Under the pieces are notes generated by a model. It was not told where the DNA came from. It was given only the letters and a program-made list of their open reading frames with translations, and did not search any database. A stretch of 64,000 nucleotides of DNA from Aspidapion aeneum. Lineage: Eukaryota > Arthropoda > Insecta > Coleoptera > Brentidae. Positions 1 to 13,100 of this stretch are shown one piece after another; the first letter of the stretch is position 1, and every line of letters starts with the position of its first letter. The stretch is taken from the NCBI GenBank assembly GCA_963576565.1, contig OY755044.1, positions 41,375,235 to 41,439,234 on the forward strand. The letters are read 5' to 3'. Position numbers and translations under genes: made by a program.

Positions 1-1005
1 TGCGCAGCTGAAAAAAAAGGGATTCCGATTTGCCCTTTAAGGCCCTAGCACAAAAAGAAGGCATTTTGAGTTATTTTGAACAATATGGGCTAAAATGAAG
101 TTGAATACTTGTCTAAACACAGACATATTGTCCGAACCTTGGTCAGTCTCATTTGGGTAACTTAAACATGCAATACAAACTGTGCTCCTTCCAAATTACC
201 TTGGTTTTTGTACCTACTTTGGGAAAAAGTCGGGAAATTTCACTATTTTTTAAAAATTACTTTCTTATTTTAAGAAAAGTTTAACCAATTTTAACCAAAA
301 ATGTTACTTGGGTATGTTTCATAAGGTATATTTCAAACTTAAAAATAAACTCAGCATAAAGCATTTTCACAAACAAAATTTAACTGTGAAGTCTGTGTGT
401 GTGTGTTTTGTAACTTACTTTTAAATATAGTCAAAATTATATGTCTATCTTTGTATTATTTTGTACAGTATTTTTGTTTCTTTTTTAAAATTATGTCCTT
501 AGTTAATTTTTTTGTCAATTAAATGACAGTGTTTATAATATATTTATTGGAACATGAATATGATAGAATATTTTATTTTTTGACTATATTTAACCGATTT
601 TTATGAAATTTGGCAGGTGTGGCGAAAAAGAGAAAGTTATATATTTCCAAAAAATAGTTATTTGGTAGATCAATCTAATTGGACAATAAATCACTATACA
701 TAGTGACCTCGTTTTAACCTTAATATTTAATTAAAAATTTGGATTCTACTAATTTGAATTTATAAACAATTTTGAGGTATTGGCGGTAGGAGAGATTTTG
801 TTTTTTGGATTTTCAGTTTTTAAGCTTTAGACAAAAATTGGTTTTCCAAAAATTTGAGTTAAATATTTAGAAACTGAAAAATTTTTGAACAATATCTCAA
901 AACATATCAACAACTTGTTAATTAGTGGAATTAAAATTTGAATTTACTAAAACTGGGTTAGTCAAATTTCCTAAATTAACATAAAAATATAAAAGAAAAC
1001 ACATT
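1..1005. other. Mettl14 downstream flank, no gene seen
   Basis: AT-rich sequence with a short GT repeat near 395-410. I see no coding frame, TIR pair or RNA gene here. Confidence 0.6.
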
Positions 1006-1011
1006 TTTATT
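1006..1011 (-). terminator. Probable Mettl14 poly(A) signal
   Basis: AATAAA on the minus strand, 45 nt after the Mettl14 stop codon, is a plausible cleavage signal. Other AATAAA-like hexamers occur in this AT-rich flank, so the assignment is positional. Confidence 0.5.
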
Positions 1012-1055
1012 AAAACAAACACATACCTGTTGGATGCTAGTTTGTAAAACAAAAT

Positions 1056-1180
1056 CTATATTGGAGGTCTACCTCTTCCTCGTCCTCTGGAGAAGTTACC
1101 CCTGCCCCTACCCCCCGCGTTGGGTTTCCCTTTAGCTGGTGGGCTTTTTGGTCGGAGGGCTTCTATCCTTTCAGTACAAC
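1056..1180 (-). CDS. Mettl14: Mettl14 last coding exon
   Basis: Residues 354-394 and the stop TAG. The start, [18 protein letters not shown], matches the conserved CTEEIERLRPKSPPPK segment of METTL14. The rest is an RG/GR-rich tail ending RGRPPI. The acceptor is TTTTTTTCTAG. Confidence 0.95.
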
Positions 1181-4100
1181 CTAGAAAAAAATTGAATCAT
1201 CGATTTCAATCATACAAGATGGACTACTGATAATAATTGGATAAAACACGTCAATAGGGGTTATAAGCCATATGTATCTCGACCTAACGTAGTACCTAAT
1301 CTTACACCATTTTTGTTTATTTTTCTCAATGACATTGAAAATTTTTATTTTCCCTTTTTTTTGTTTTGTGATCGCTTTTGGTTTTCAGAATCATAAAGGC
1401 CTTAGCTGGAAAAAAACAAAGCGGATCCAAGTGACGACCTCCACTTGCTAATACAAACTAAACAATAATTTTTACTTTATTTTTTCTTAAACCAAGCCTT
1501 ACAGAGAAAAACGATAAACACTGTATTTAATGTTAAAGGCCATAGAATTTCCCTGGTCTTTATTTATCTTAGTAAACTTTATATTCACAATGACATACAT
1601 AATAGGTTACGTTAAGAATTGACAACGTAACGTACGTTGATTCTGATGATTCATATGTGAGTGGGCCTTGAGCCCTTCCACTGCGACCACCAGTGGATCT
1701 ATTTTGGCCCACTTTTGAATAGTTTCTCACCACTGTATGCCTAATTCTTTAAAAAGGACGGCTATCAGTTTAAGTGAGACACCGTTCAGATCTTCTGAGT
1801 CAATCTGAGGTTTACCGAAAGTGTTCTGACGTAAACGTGCATTAGCCGAACGTTCGCACAGTACATGTCTGACTGTTTCCTCATTCTCCATACAGAGTCT
1901 ACATTCGGTCTCTTCTGTTAGTCCCATCACGGATCACCTGACTGTTTCCTCATTCTCCATACAGAGTCTACATTCGGTCTCTTCTGTTAGTCCCATCACG
2001 GATCACCTAACAAACAGATAAATAAGCCGGCTGGCGGTCTTTGATCTCGGAGAATTCAACGATGGCTGAGCATTGGGAATCAAACTCAGAGCCGGACTAA
2101 AATAAATTTATCATAAAATATGAATGTTTCAGATTGTCAGATGTTATATAATAGTTTATTGTACAGGGTGTAATTTAAATGATGCATGAAACTTTAAGGG
2201 GTTGTTGAAATGGTCAAAACAAAGATTTTTTTCGCATTACATTTTGTTAGACCACTTGGTTTTTACAGGGTGTTAAACTTAGCATTTTTTTTTTTTCGAT
2301 TTTTTGTTTGTTTCTTAAAAATTATAACAGACCATTAAAATTTTGTGGAATTATGCATTACCAAAACGGTAATAATTCGGTTTTTTAAAATAATTTGCTG
2401 GCCAAAATGTTAAATTTTGAGAGGAGGGATCTTTTTAAATCGAAACAACCTACAATATATATTTACAGCATTTTGAGATATAATGCATTAATCACATAAA
2501 TAATGATTTTATCAGAGCATCGACGCGTTAAATATTTTTAAAATCAGTAAGGAACGAAGATCTTATATAAATCTTATATGATATTCTAAAAGCTTACGTC
2601 AAAATTAGACATTTTCTAAAGAATGTGGGATCTTTATCCTAAAAATTTTTGAGGTGCATAAAAAACATCAAATTTTTGTAATATTTATATTGTAATACCT
2701 ACTGAACTCAAACAAACTCTTGTGATAATATTTTTAAAAAACCGAAAAAAAATCACAAGACTCTTTGATTTCAAGAGGTGTTTAACACTTTAGCAGTGAA
2801 ATTTACATTAGTTGCAGTTTTAAGCTATTGAAAACACAGATCATAACCAAAAATATTAAAAATGTGTTGGAGTTTTTGAATACCTAATAAACAAAAATGA
2901 AAAATTAACATAACGTTTGCCAAACCTACAATTTTTTTTAAGCGTTAACATTTTCTTTGGTGCACTTTTTTGTTTTATTATTTTAAATTGGGAGATGGCA
3001 CAACTCGCCGCCGCCGATTTGGCGCGGACCGATTCGCCTCGGGGACTATTCGCCGCCGGCCGATTCGTCACGGGGACAATTTGCCGCCGGCCGATACGCC
3101 GCGGGGATAATTCGCCGCTAGATTTTTTGTTTTATGTCAGTGGCAATTGTTTAAACAGTTTTATTTAGCTTGACTTCATATAATATATTTGTTTGTTCGA
3201 TTATCACTTTTTTAAAACTTTTCCAACAGAATTTTCTCAAATTTTAATTTTAAATAATACAGTTTTTTACTCAAATAGCAGAACAAAAATGGTGGATTTT
3301 TAAATTGATTAAACGATATTCATCAAATTCGAAACTTTAAGGTGTTTCAGGTCGGTTCCCATTTTGATTTTTTTTAGTTTAAGTAAAAAATAATTTAAAA
3401 TTTAATAAAGTTTCTAGTTTGATGCATATCGGTTCATAAATGGCAAAATCCGCCATTCTACATTCGCCATTTTATATATTTTTTTCAATTAACAAAATGC
3501 TGGATTGTATAGTTACCACCAATACCTAGTTGGAAAGTTTGTAAACATTATTTTTATAAAAAAATATATGAAGTCAAGGTAAATAAAACAATGGTAATAT
3601 CATGAAACAAAAATCTCGCGGCGAGTTGTTCCCGCGGCAATTCGATTGGCGGCAAATTTTCCCCGCGGCAAAACGGGCCGCGGCCAATCAGCCGCGGTGA
3701 ATTGTCCCCTACCCTTTTAATTTGTGAACCTGTGCTTAATTTAAGGGTCAATGATTCAGGGTATATCGTCGCGTGGATTTACAGTCTCTTACGGCACAAA
3801 TCGTTCCCATTGTTTAAAATCAAAAATCACATATTATATCAAACACAAAAATCTCATCTACACACCACTAACGCTCAACACGTAGTAAAAGTTTAAAAAA
3901 TATTAAAATACAGAATGCGCCTCTGGAGTGGTTGACCCCAACATGGCAGGCTGCGTGAAAGATGCGCGTAGCACCCCCCACCACCTGAGTTCCCTATCTG
4001 TTTGTTAGGTGATCCGTGGTCCCATTCTGTGCATGGGTAATCTCAGTCGACAGTGACACGTAAAAAGACCAGTCACTATACGTATCTTCTGTGTGATAAG

Positions 4101-7100
4101 TTCAATGATGTTCCTGGCTCTGTTTCACCAAGGTGCTTTAATGAACTCTTTAGAGTGAGCCAGTTATGGTATATTTAGCCAGTATTGTTGGATGCTATTC
4201 TCCATCCATTTTAATATGGTTGATTTAGCAGCATTCGATTTTTCCAGGGCTGGTTCGGGGCCGAAAAATTCGGCAGATGCCGCTTCCCTCGCTGCTTGGT
4301 CAGCGGCCTCATTTCCCTCGTGCCCAATATGCCCTGGTATCCATACTAATAACACATTTTTAGCGCCACCAAGCTTATTCAGCGAATCCCTGCAGCTCCT
4401 CACGGTTCCTGATGAGACCGTATAAGAATCAAGCGCTTTTAAGGCTGCTTGACCGTCGGGCAAGATTTTTATTGTCCTGTTGCTCCATTCGTGGTCAGTA
4501 ATCAACCGGGCACATGGTTCAATGGCTACGAGTTCGGCCTGAAATATACGTTACACCTACGCACGCCCTACATAAATATTGTGTCATTTGCATCTCTTTT
4601 TAATGCACAGTTAATTTTTTTGCTGTCCAACTCATACCGCTGCACAGTGGGCTCTCGGACCTGATTTTTGACCAAAATTATTTTTGGAATAAAGGTATTC
4701 TTTAAAAAAATTAAAATTTCATAAACACGATGATGACTGAAGAAAAATTAATTAAATTAAATATTGTAAAAAGTTCAAAATATTGGAATCCTTTTCCCGT
4801 AACACTTTACCAAATAAAAATTGAACTTGTCCAAATTATAATAACTTGCTGATTTGCTGCGATTTGTTTCGACATTCTAGTGACTTGGAGCTTTAAATAC
4901 GGCTGCCATTTTTATATATGCATAATTATGCATTTTTTTATTTGTAGAAATTGTGTGATGATTGCTACAATGAAAAAAGATGGGCCATATTGCAAGGTAT
5001 TATAAACAAATTATATAAATAATAAAAACTATTGCATTCATGAGAAAAAATAGTTAAACCTTTAACCAAAATGCTGCTGCTCAGGATCAATTTATAGATT
5101 TACTACTTAACACCCAATACTGGTGTAAAAGTACTCTTAAAAGCAATATTAAATATCTCAAAAGATACGGTGTTTTTTATGAGGTGGCTTAGAGCATCTT
5201 GTATAATCCTATAGGATCACTAGGAACTCGCCCACTTTTACATACAATGTTTTATGTAGGTTTTTTGACACGGTTCCCCAGACTGTCTTACCTGTTGTAG
5301 TGTTCGTACTAGTGAAGTATCCAGCATAGACATCCGCCAGAAAATTGGAATTTGTCAGTTCGGGACCGATTGTGAGCCAACCTGGTCTTATAGTGCTGTC
5401 TCTGCCAAAGAGGTGAAGTCTTCTTCTTCCTACAACAAGACAATAGCACCCTTAAGAAGAAATCTAACCTCACATCGCCCCCTTAGTGCAACAACTAGAT
5501 AATAAAGAATAATAAATTTATGCATTTTGAGTTATTCAGTTAAAGCTCACCTATTCTTCATTATCTTTTTAATGCAACATCTAGATATCATCTTGTACAA
5601 GCAATCAAACTTGTTTAAAGAGTGAGAAGAAATAGATAACTTCGAAAATGCACATTTTATAACTTTTCTCAAAACTCAATTTCAAGTTATCTAGTTGTTG
5701 CACTAAGAGGACGACATATTTCGTAACATTTTTGTAGTTCCAGTATTTTTTACTTCCCTCGTAGTATTTGGTCAGTTTTTTTTTAGAAAAATTGGGACAT
5801 GTCGATTTTGTTTGCCAGGAGCACACTTTTTTGTGATCCGTTATTTCTGTCTATTAACCACTAGTTGGGGTAGCTTTAACCCCGTGAATTTAGATAGGGA
5901 AAGTGGTTTAAGTTACACCACGTTCGAAAGGTTTTTAAAATTTTTAAATGCCATTACAGCGTTATTATTATCTGTCCAGTTTTCTTGATATTTGCATTTA
6001 AAAAATGTAGTCATGATTTTAAATGCTATGGCCCCGAACTATAGGATGTTAAGCAAAATTTTAAAAAAGCCGTTCATACAACTTACGGTCACACAACTGT
6101 TCCTTGCGCAAGTTTTCCGTTATTTTTGTTTTACGCTTAGTTCAATTTTTTATTTTCTTTGGTCAGTATTTTAGTTATAGATATAGAACTCAACAAACTT
6201 AATAACAGCAGCGAACAGATGGCTCTGCCATATATTTATGTAGTTCCAATGATGACATGACAGAGCCATCTGTTCGCTGCTGTTATTAAGTTTCTTGAGT
6301 TGCATATCTATAGAAGTTGTGGAACCATTGGTTTAATCTACATAAAATTATTACGCACCTAAGCAAAAATGCTCAATAATATGAAAAATCTCCACTGGCT
6401 TCTCTAGACTTCCATATTCGTTATCCTCAGAAATGATCAAATCAATATCCACGTTGGCATGGATAAAATCACCGTCTGTCGACCTCCTCACCGTTCCTTT
6501 AATTCCCATCAAGCAATGCTCTTTGGTCCTTTGAAATACTGCTTTGGGATCCAAGTTTTTCGAGGCTCCTGGATTTTTTATGTTTGTTCTGATCCAACAA
6601 ATGTCTTCACACCTGTAATAATAAATAATTAAGGGATTCTTTTTAGTGACACATGCCACCAAAATATTTAACTTTCCGTTATCCAGTTTGAAATTTTGTC
6701 TCACGGATACCACGCTTGGCTAGGCTCTGCAACAAAATAGCGCATTACAAAATTCCGCTGCTACAAAATAGCGCTGCTACAAAATGACGCTGCTACAAAA
6801 TGCCGCCGTTACAAAATAGCGTCAACAAAATAGCGAGCATCAAAACAGCGCTGCTAAAAATAGTCTTATAACTTGCTACTCCCAGTAACCTCTTTCTAAC
6901 ATCCTGATTATTTCCCGGGATCCTAGAGGGTGTAAAACCAAATCGAACCGGGATCCTAGAGGTTGTGAAACCAAACCGAACTAGAGTTTGGGTTATACAA
7001 ATTTTGAGTCATACCTTCTGAAACCCCACTTCCTAAGACACACCCTTCCCATGTCAAGCCCATCAGAGCTCCCACACCATAAAAAGACAAAACTGCGTTG

Positions 7101-10100
7101 CGCGGCTATCTCTCCAAGATCCAGGTTCATAATTTGATCCCAGGACCAAAATTGCATATTGGTGGCACCCATAGTTCTTTGGTACTCTTCGAGTGGCGGT
7201 TCTATGAGAATTACATCAAATTTGGCTGAAAAAATTATTAATATGTCAGTCTACCTCATAATAGTACAGTCATATTTGGTGTCAGAAGGGTGTTTCGGGT
7301 AAAAAAACGAGATATTTGAGATGATGGCAAAATTTTAATTTGACGTTGTAAAGCCTCGTTAGACACAGAAATGCATATTCAGATATCTCCGACAATATCT
7401 CGAGAACTACTTACACCAGGGTAGTGATATGGGGTTGCTTAAAAGGTCTTTTAAATCACTTTCACCTAAGGCATCACATGATATTTTTTTAAAGAAAAAA
7501 CTAATTTGAAATTTAAAAAGTATAAAAGTTATTTTATTAGGTGTTTTTATTATATTTTTTACAAGGTTGGAGAAATAATGAATTAATGTTGAAAAAAATG
7601 TTAACAAATACATGTAAAAATAGTAGAAAAATTGCCAATTTGTGAAAAAATATAAAATTTAAAGGAAAGCATAAAAAAGGATAATTTTTCTCAAAAAAAA
7701 AATATTTTTTTCGGTTTAATATTTTAAGTAACAGCGTAATAGATAACATTGAAATAATTAAAAAATACGTTTTAAGAAATAAAAAAAATGTTTACAAATA
7801 ATACAAATTTAAAGGAAAGCATAAAAAAGGATAATTTTTCTCAAAAAAAAAATATTTTTTACGGTTTAATATTTTAAGTAACAGCGTAATAGATAACACT
7901 GAAATAATTAAAAAATACGTTTTAAGAAATAAAAAAAAATGTTTACAAATAATACATTATGTGATGCCTCATTCGAAAGATAATTTAAGGACTTTCAAAT
8001 AAGCCATATCATAACAAAAACATTTCATGTAAAAAAAGCCAAGTACGCGAAAACGGCATTCCGTAAAAAGAATTGAGATAAAAGTAAAGCCAAGTTTTCC
8101 AATACAAATTTCAGAATGAAAGGTTCTTACTAGTTTGGAAATGTTTTTTTAAACTTTGCTATTACAGCCAAACTTCTTTATGTTCAATTTAGCACTGTGC
8201 CTAAGAGTCATTTACAGCCGTAATAGCCAAGTTTAGAAAAATATTTCCAAACTAGTAAGAACCTTTCATTTTGAAATTTGTATTGGAAAACTTGGCTTCA
8301 CTTTTATCTCAATTCTTTTTACGGAATGCCATTTTCGCGTACTTGGCTTTTTTTACATGAAATGTTTTTGTTATGATTTCACTTCTTTTTTAAAGGAATT
8401 GGATACTTAATTTTTAAAGTAGTAAAATATGCGGAATATTGTTCAAAACTTTTGCAATGCCTTACTTAAATTTTTGAGATTTTTTAATTTTTTTCCATGG
8501 TTTTATCGTAGTTCCTATCAGCCTTCCAAAGCTCAGCTCTCTAGCGTTTCTGAAAGTGCACAATGTTACTTTTACATAACTTTACATGTATAGGGGAGGG
8601 AAATAAATTAAAATTGTCGTGTTTTTAAATTTTGTCCTATAGTTTTATCATAGTTCCTATCAGTCTTCCACTGCTCAGCTCTCTAGCGTTTCTGGAAGTG
8701 GTAATGTTACTTTTACATAACTTTACATTTATAGGGGAGAAGAGTAAATGAAAATATTGGACTTTTTAAATTTTTTCCCATGGTTTTATCATAATTTCTA
8801 TCAGCATTCCAATGCTCAGCTCTCTAGCATTTCTGGAAGTGGGCAATGTTAGTTTTATATAAATTTACATTTATAGGAGAGGGAAGTAATTAAAATGTTG
8901 GTGTTTTTAAATTTTTTCATATAGTTTTATCATATTGCCTTTCAGTTTTAAAAAGTTCAGCTCTCTAGCGTTTCTGGAAGTGGGCAGTGTTACTTTTACA
9001 TAACTTTACATTAATAGGGGAAGGAAGTAAATTAGAATTTTGGAGTGTTTTAATTTTTTTCTATAACTTTATCATAGTTACTATCGGTCTTCCAAAGCTC
9101 AGCTCTCTAGTATGTCTGGAAGTAGGCAATGTTACTTTTACTTAACTTTACATTTATAGGGGAGGGGAGTAAATTAAAATTTTGGGGTTTTTTGATTTTT
9201 TCCTATAGTTTTATCATAGTTCCTATCAGTCTGCCAAAGCTCAAGCCCACTGCCAAAGTAGGCGATGGTAATTTTACATAACTTTAAATGTATAGGGGAG
9301 GGGAGTAAATTAAAATTTTGGGGTTTTTTGATTTTTTCCAGGGGTTTGGTCATAATTTTTATCAGTCTGCCAAATTTCAGCTTTGTAGCATGTCTGGAAG
9401 TACAGTAGAATATTGATGATCTATACATGAGTGAGTGAGGCAGTGAGTGAGTGGCAATTTCGACGTTTTTTGAAATTTCGTAACTACTTTATGGAATTCC
9501 ATGAAACTTGGAGGGGTTGTTAACTCCATGGAGATCTACGATTGTGCAAAGTTTGAGATTAGTAGCTCATTCCGAAGTAGAGTTTTAGATAGGTCAAATA
9601 TCGGCTGAAATGTTTCCAGAAAAGATGGTTACGGCGCGCGAACTTGGCGAGGCACTGCCGTGCCCTCAGATATCACTATCATAATGTAAGTATTTCTCGA
9701 GATATCCAAATTTTTTTAGTGCAGGTTTCAGCCAAATTTGCAATTTTTTAATTTTTCAAATTTAGAGTTAGGTGCCAAACCTTTGGTTGATTGCATATTG
9801 ACCAACCTATAGGATCACCAAAACATACGCTGATTTCTTTTTACAAATGTTAGCTAAAACCTTTGATTATAGTGTTGTAAAATCAAAGCTGAACCGTATA
9901 GAAGAAGACGCTACTTAATATTTTAAGTTAAAACAATTTCTTTTTGATTTTCAAAATTAAAGTATTTAGAAAATTTGGAAATGTTAGAGTATTTATCTGG
10001 TTGAGTAAATCATTAGGGCATTCCAAGAAAAAGCGGCAAAAAGTGTATATTTCTTTTATATTTGGCATATTTCCGTATTTTAGGAGAAATAAAATTAATT

Positions 10101-13100
10101 TTAATGATTTCACTTTAAGCAAGACCTACTGAATTTGAAATTCTCAAAAAATTTTAAATCTGTCACAAAACAAAATTGCGGCGATATTTCGAAAAACTAC
10201 TTCAAGTAAATCCATCAAAATTTTTTTTTCTTTTGGCAGCCGCCATCTTGGATTTTGAAGCCGGGGATCCTAGTATAAAAATTCAGCTTTGGCTGTGAGG
10301 TACTACCATGCCAAAATATACCCTTTTTCTACCATGCCAAAATATACCCTTTTTGCAGCTTAATTTTACAAATTTACTCTACTAATCCGAATGTATCAAA
10401 AATCATCAGAATCAGTAAGACGGTCTGGCAAAGCTCTGTATCTGTATCCTAGGGGTTGCCCGCCCTTTCCTACCAGATATATTAAATTCAAGACAAGTAA
10501 ATTCAAATAGATTATGACTTTTCCCCTCTTTTACGTTAAGAAGGCCATGGAATTCAGAAACCTGTCCCCCCTTCTGCTTTGGGCTGGATACAGCAAAAAA
10601 CTTACAATTCAAACTTTTGACATCATAACTTGCCAAATCACATTTTAAATACATAGGGGGTGTGGCAGTACTAGCTATAAGTTCATCTTTTAGCTTGATG
10701 AGTTCTCTAAGTTTTGGGTATTCTTCGAATCTGTCAGCTAAACCTACATCTCTGATAAAATTTTGTGGTCGTTGGCCTGTATCAACGAAATGTTGGCAGT
10801 AGTCGTTGTGGGGATTAGAGGATTGGGTGCCCTAAAATAATAGTAGATTAATTAGTCCATAGGCAAGCTCACCAGAATAAGGGAAAGGGTATAATTTTGG
10901 GGTACTAATTTTCCTTTTCACTCAAAGTGGTAGCTTAAACAAATGGTAGCTAATCAGACATGACGGACGATGTTTAAAATTTCAAAAAGAGTAATTGAAA
11001 ACTATTTTTGTTATTTTTATTTTACTGCATTGTTTCTTCACTCTAAAAGTCAAATTTCTTTTCTCTACCCCCGACCAGGGTGGCGATTGACCTCAAAATG
11101 TACCTGAGGACATGACTACACTTCCTAGAAGAAGATATGGGCTTTAATTTTGTATGCTTTAAAATTTTAAAGTTTTGTGGATGGTACCCCTAAAAACAAC
11201 CTTAAACGAGGTAGTTCCTAACAACATTCAAAACATTTTAAGAAAAGTGATTTTTTAGCGAAAGAACGCATCTCAGCAAAAACATTAATATTACTTTTTT
11301 ACAGTACCCTTAAGCCTGCTTCTTTTAATGTATGTATCACTCAGCATTCTAGGTTTGGTAGGTTAGAATTTAGAACTTTGCAAAAATTCGATGTTTTTAC
11401 TAAAAAAAATGTTTTTCAACAATTATTGTGAAAAATACGACAATACTGTAATAGCATTTTTTAGGTAATAAAAAGCAAAAACTCTAGGCAAAAACGACTA
11501 TATACATTGCATAGCACAGGCTGCTTTCGAACGGAGTAACTTTTAGCTACTTAGAGGTAACAGAGCTAGGAAGCTTAATATGAATAATGTTATAGTAATT
11601 TATTCAGGCAAATATTGTGGTATTCTGTATTTGTTATTGACTATATATATTTTTTAAATTTTCATGTAAGGTGCTATTATTGTCAAATTTTACCTGTCAA
11701 GTGTCATGTCAACTGTCACATTAATGGATGGGGGTACCATTAATTCGTGCATATATCGCGCTATTTAGTGCAGGCTGTTATTAAATTTAAATTTTAAATG
11801 GCCGCCATTTTGTTTTTCTATATCTTCCATATATAGTTCTAAAAATCAAATCAGACTTTCCCCTCATCACAGATAGCTTATAAAATTTCAACTAAATCAG
11901 ATAAGTAGTTTATGAGTTATACATATCCACACACGTCACCAACCTTTATTTTATTTTTGGATTTACTACCTATAAAAGCTAGAATGCTGAGTGATACACC
12001 AAAAGAAGCGGACTTAAAGTTACTATGACAACTTGCTGAGATGCGCTATTTCGATAAAAAAATCACTCTTTCAAAAAATATTGAAAAATTTTAGGTACCA
12101 CCCCCCTTAAGGCAGTTTGTAGGGGTACCATGCACTAAACTATGAAGCATAGAAAATATATTTTTTTAGATTTTTTAAGAAAATCGTATTTTAATGTTGA
12201 TGGACATTAAAATATGGAAAAAACCAACAAAGCAATGTCTTCAGGTACATTTAGACAGAACCTCTCTTGAGGATAGAATAAAAATGTTTGGCTTTTAAAG
12301 TGAAGAAAAGATGCAGTAAAATAAACATAATAATAATTTTAAATAACCGTTTTTAAAATTTTGTTAGTTTTAAAAATCGTCCGCCATCGTTGATTGGCCA
12401 CCATTTGTTAAAGCTACTACTTCGAGATTAATAACCTGGCAAGATGCTCTTACTATGATAAAAAGGAAAATTAGTACCCCCAAATTATACCTATAAGTTG
12501 ACTAACCCATGGACTAAATTATGGTATACTGTGTGGGCAACAAAAAAACTGGACAATTTTTTTTTCATTATAACTTTTGAACTATATAATCGATTTTAAT
12601 GTGACATTAGAATTAATAAGAGTTTTGACTGAATGTATTTTTTTGTCCACCATCTCAAAATCCAAGATGGCGGACGAAATTAAAATGTACCCTTAAACGA
12701 TGCTCGTTTATTCTCGTGTTGCGAACATGTCTTAATAATTTTTTAAATTTGTAAAAAAGCTGCATTCTTGCCACGTACAACAAGGTACGAATTAGCCAAA
12801 TCGGTTTGGTGGTTCTAAAAAAAATATTTTTGTTTCAACCATTGTTTTATATATTACACGGTTGCCTTGTCAATGATGTCTGCATTTATTTCCTTATAAA
12901 TTCATTACTACTGAACCGATTTTAATGAAATAAAAAACATCCTGGTGAGAATTGATTGCTTTTTAAAGATCATGATCAAAGTTTATCGCAATCTTAAAAT
13001 TTAAGATGGCGGACAGAATCATACTTGATTCTTCAAAATGGCGTGTTTATTCTTAGTCTCCGCAAATGTTTTAGTTTTTTTTTAAATCATAGAAGACACT

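Larger units (their letters stand above)
1550..4560 (-). mobile_element. Non-LTR retrotransposon 3' portion with RNase H, split by a DNA transposon
   Basis: On the minus strand 4560 to 4026 encodes an RNase H domain, then a DNA transposon (4018-1997) interrupts, and the frame resumes from 1996 to about 1727. Visible motifs are AELVAIE (catalytic Glu), DGQAALKAL (Asp) and [15 protein letters not shown]. After the interruption comes a cysteine motif [16 protein letters not shown], as in the C-terminal tail of I- or R1-type LINEs. The 7-bp duplication ATGGGAC lies at the join, and deleting one copy plus the insert restores the reading. The region down to about 1550 is probably its 3' UTR. No reverse transcriptase part remains, so this is a 5'-truncated copy in the last Mettl14 intron. 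Confidence 0.7.

Noticed and set aside
4192..4425. 77-codon plus-strand frame
   Set aside because: Antisense shadow of the LINE RNase H domain.
10412..10654. 80-codon minus-strand frame as an independent gene
   Set aside because: Its first 16 codons are Mettl14 exon 3; the rest is intron read-through past the GTAAGT donor.
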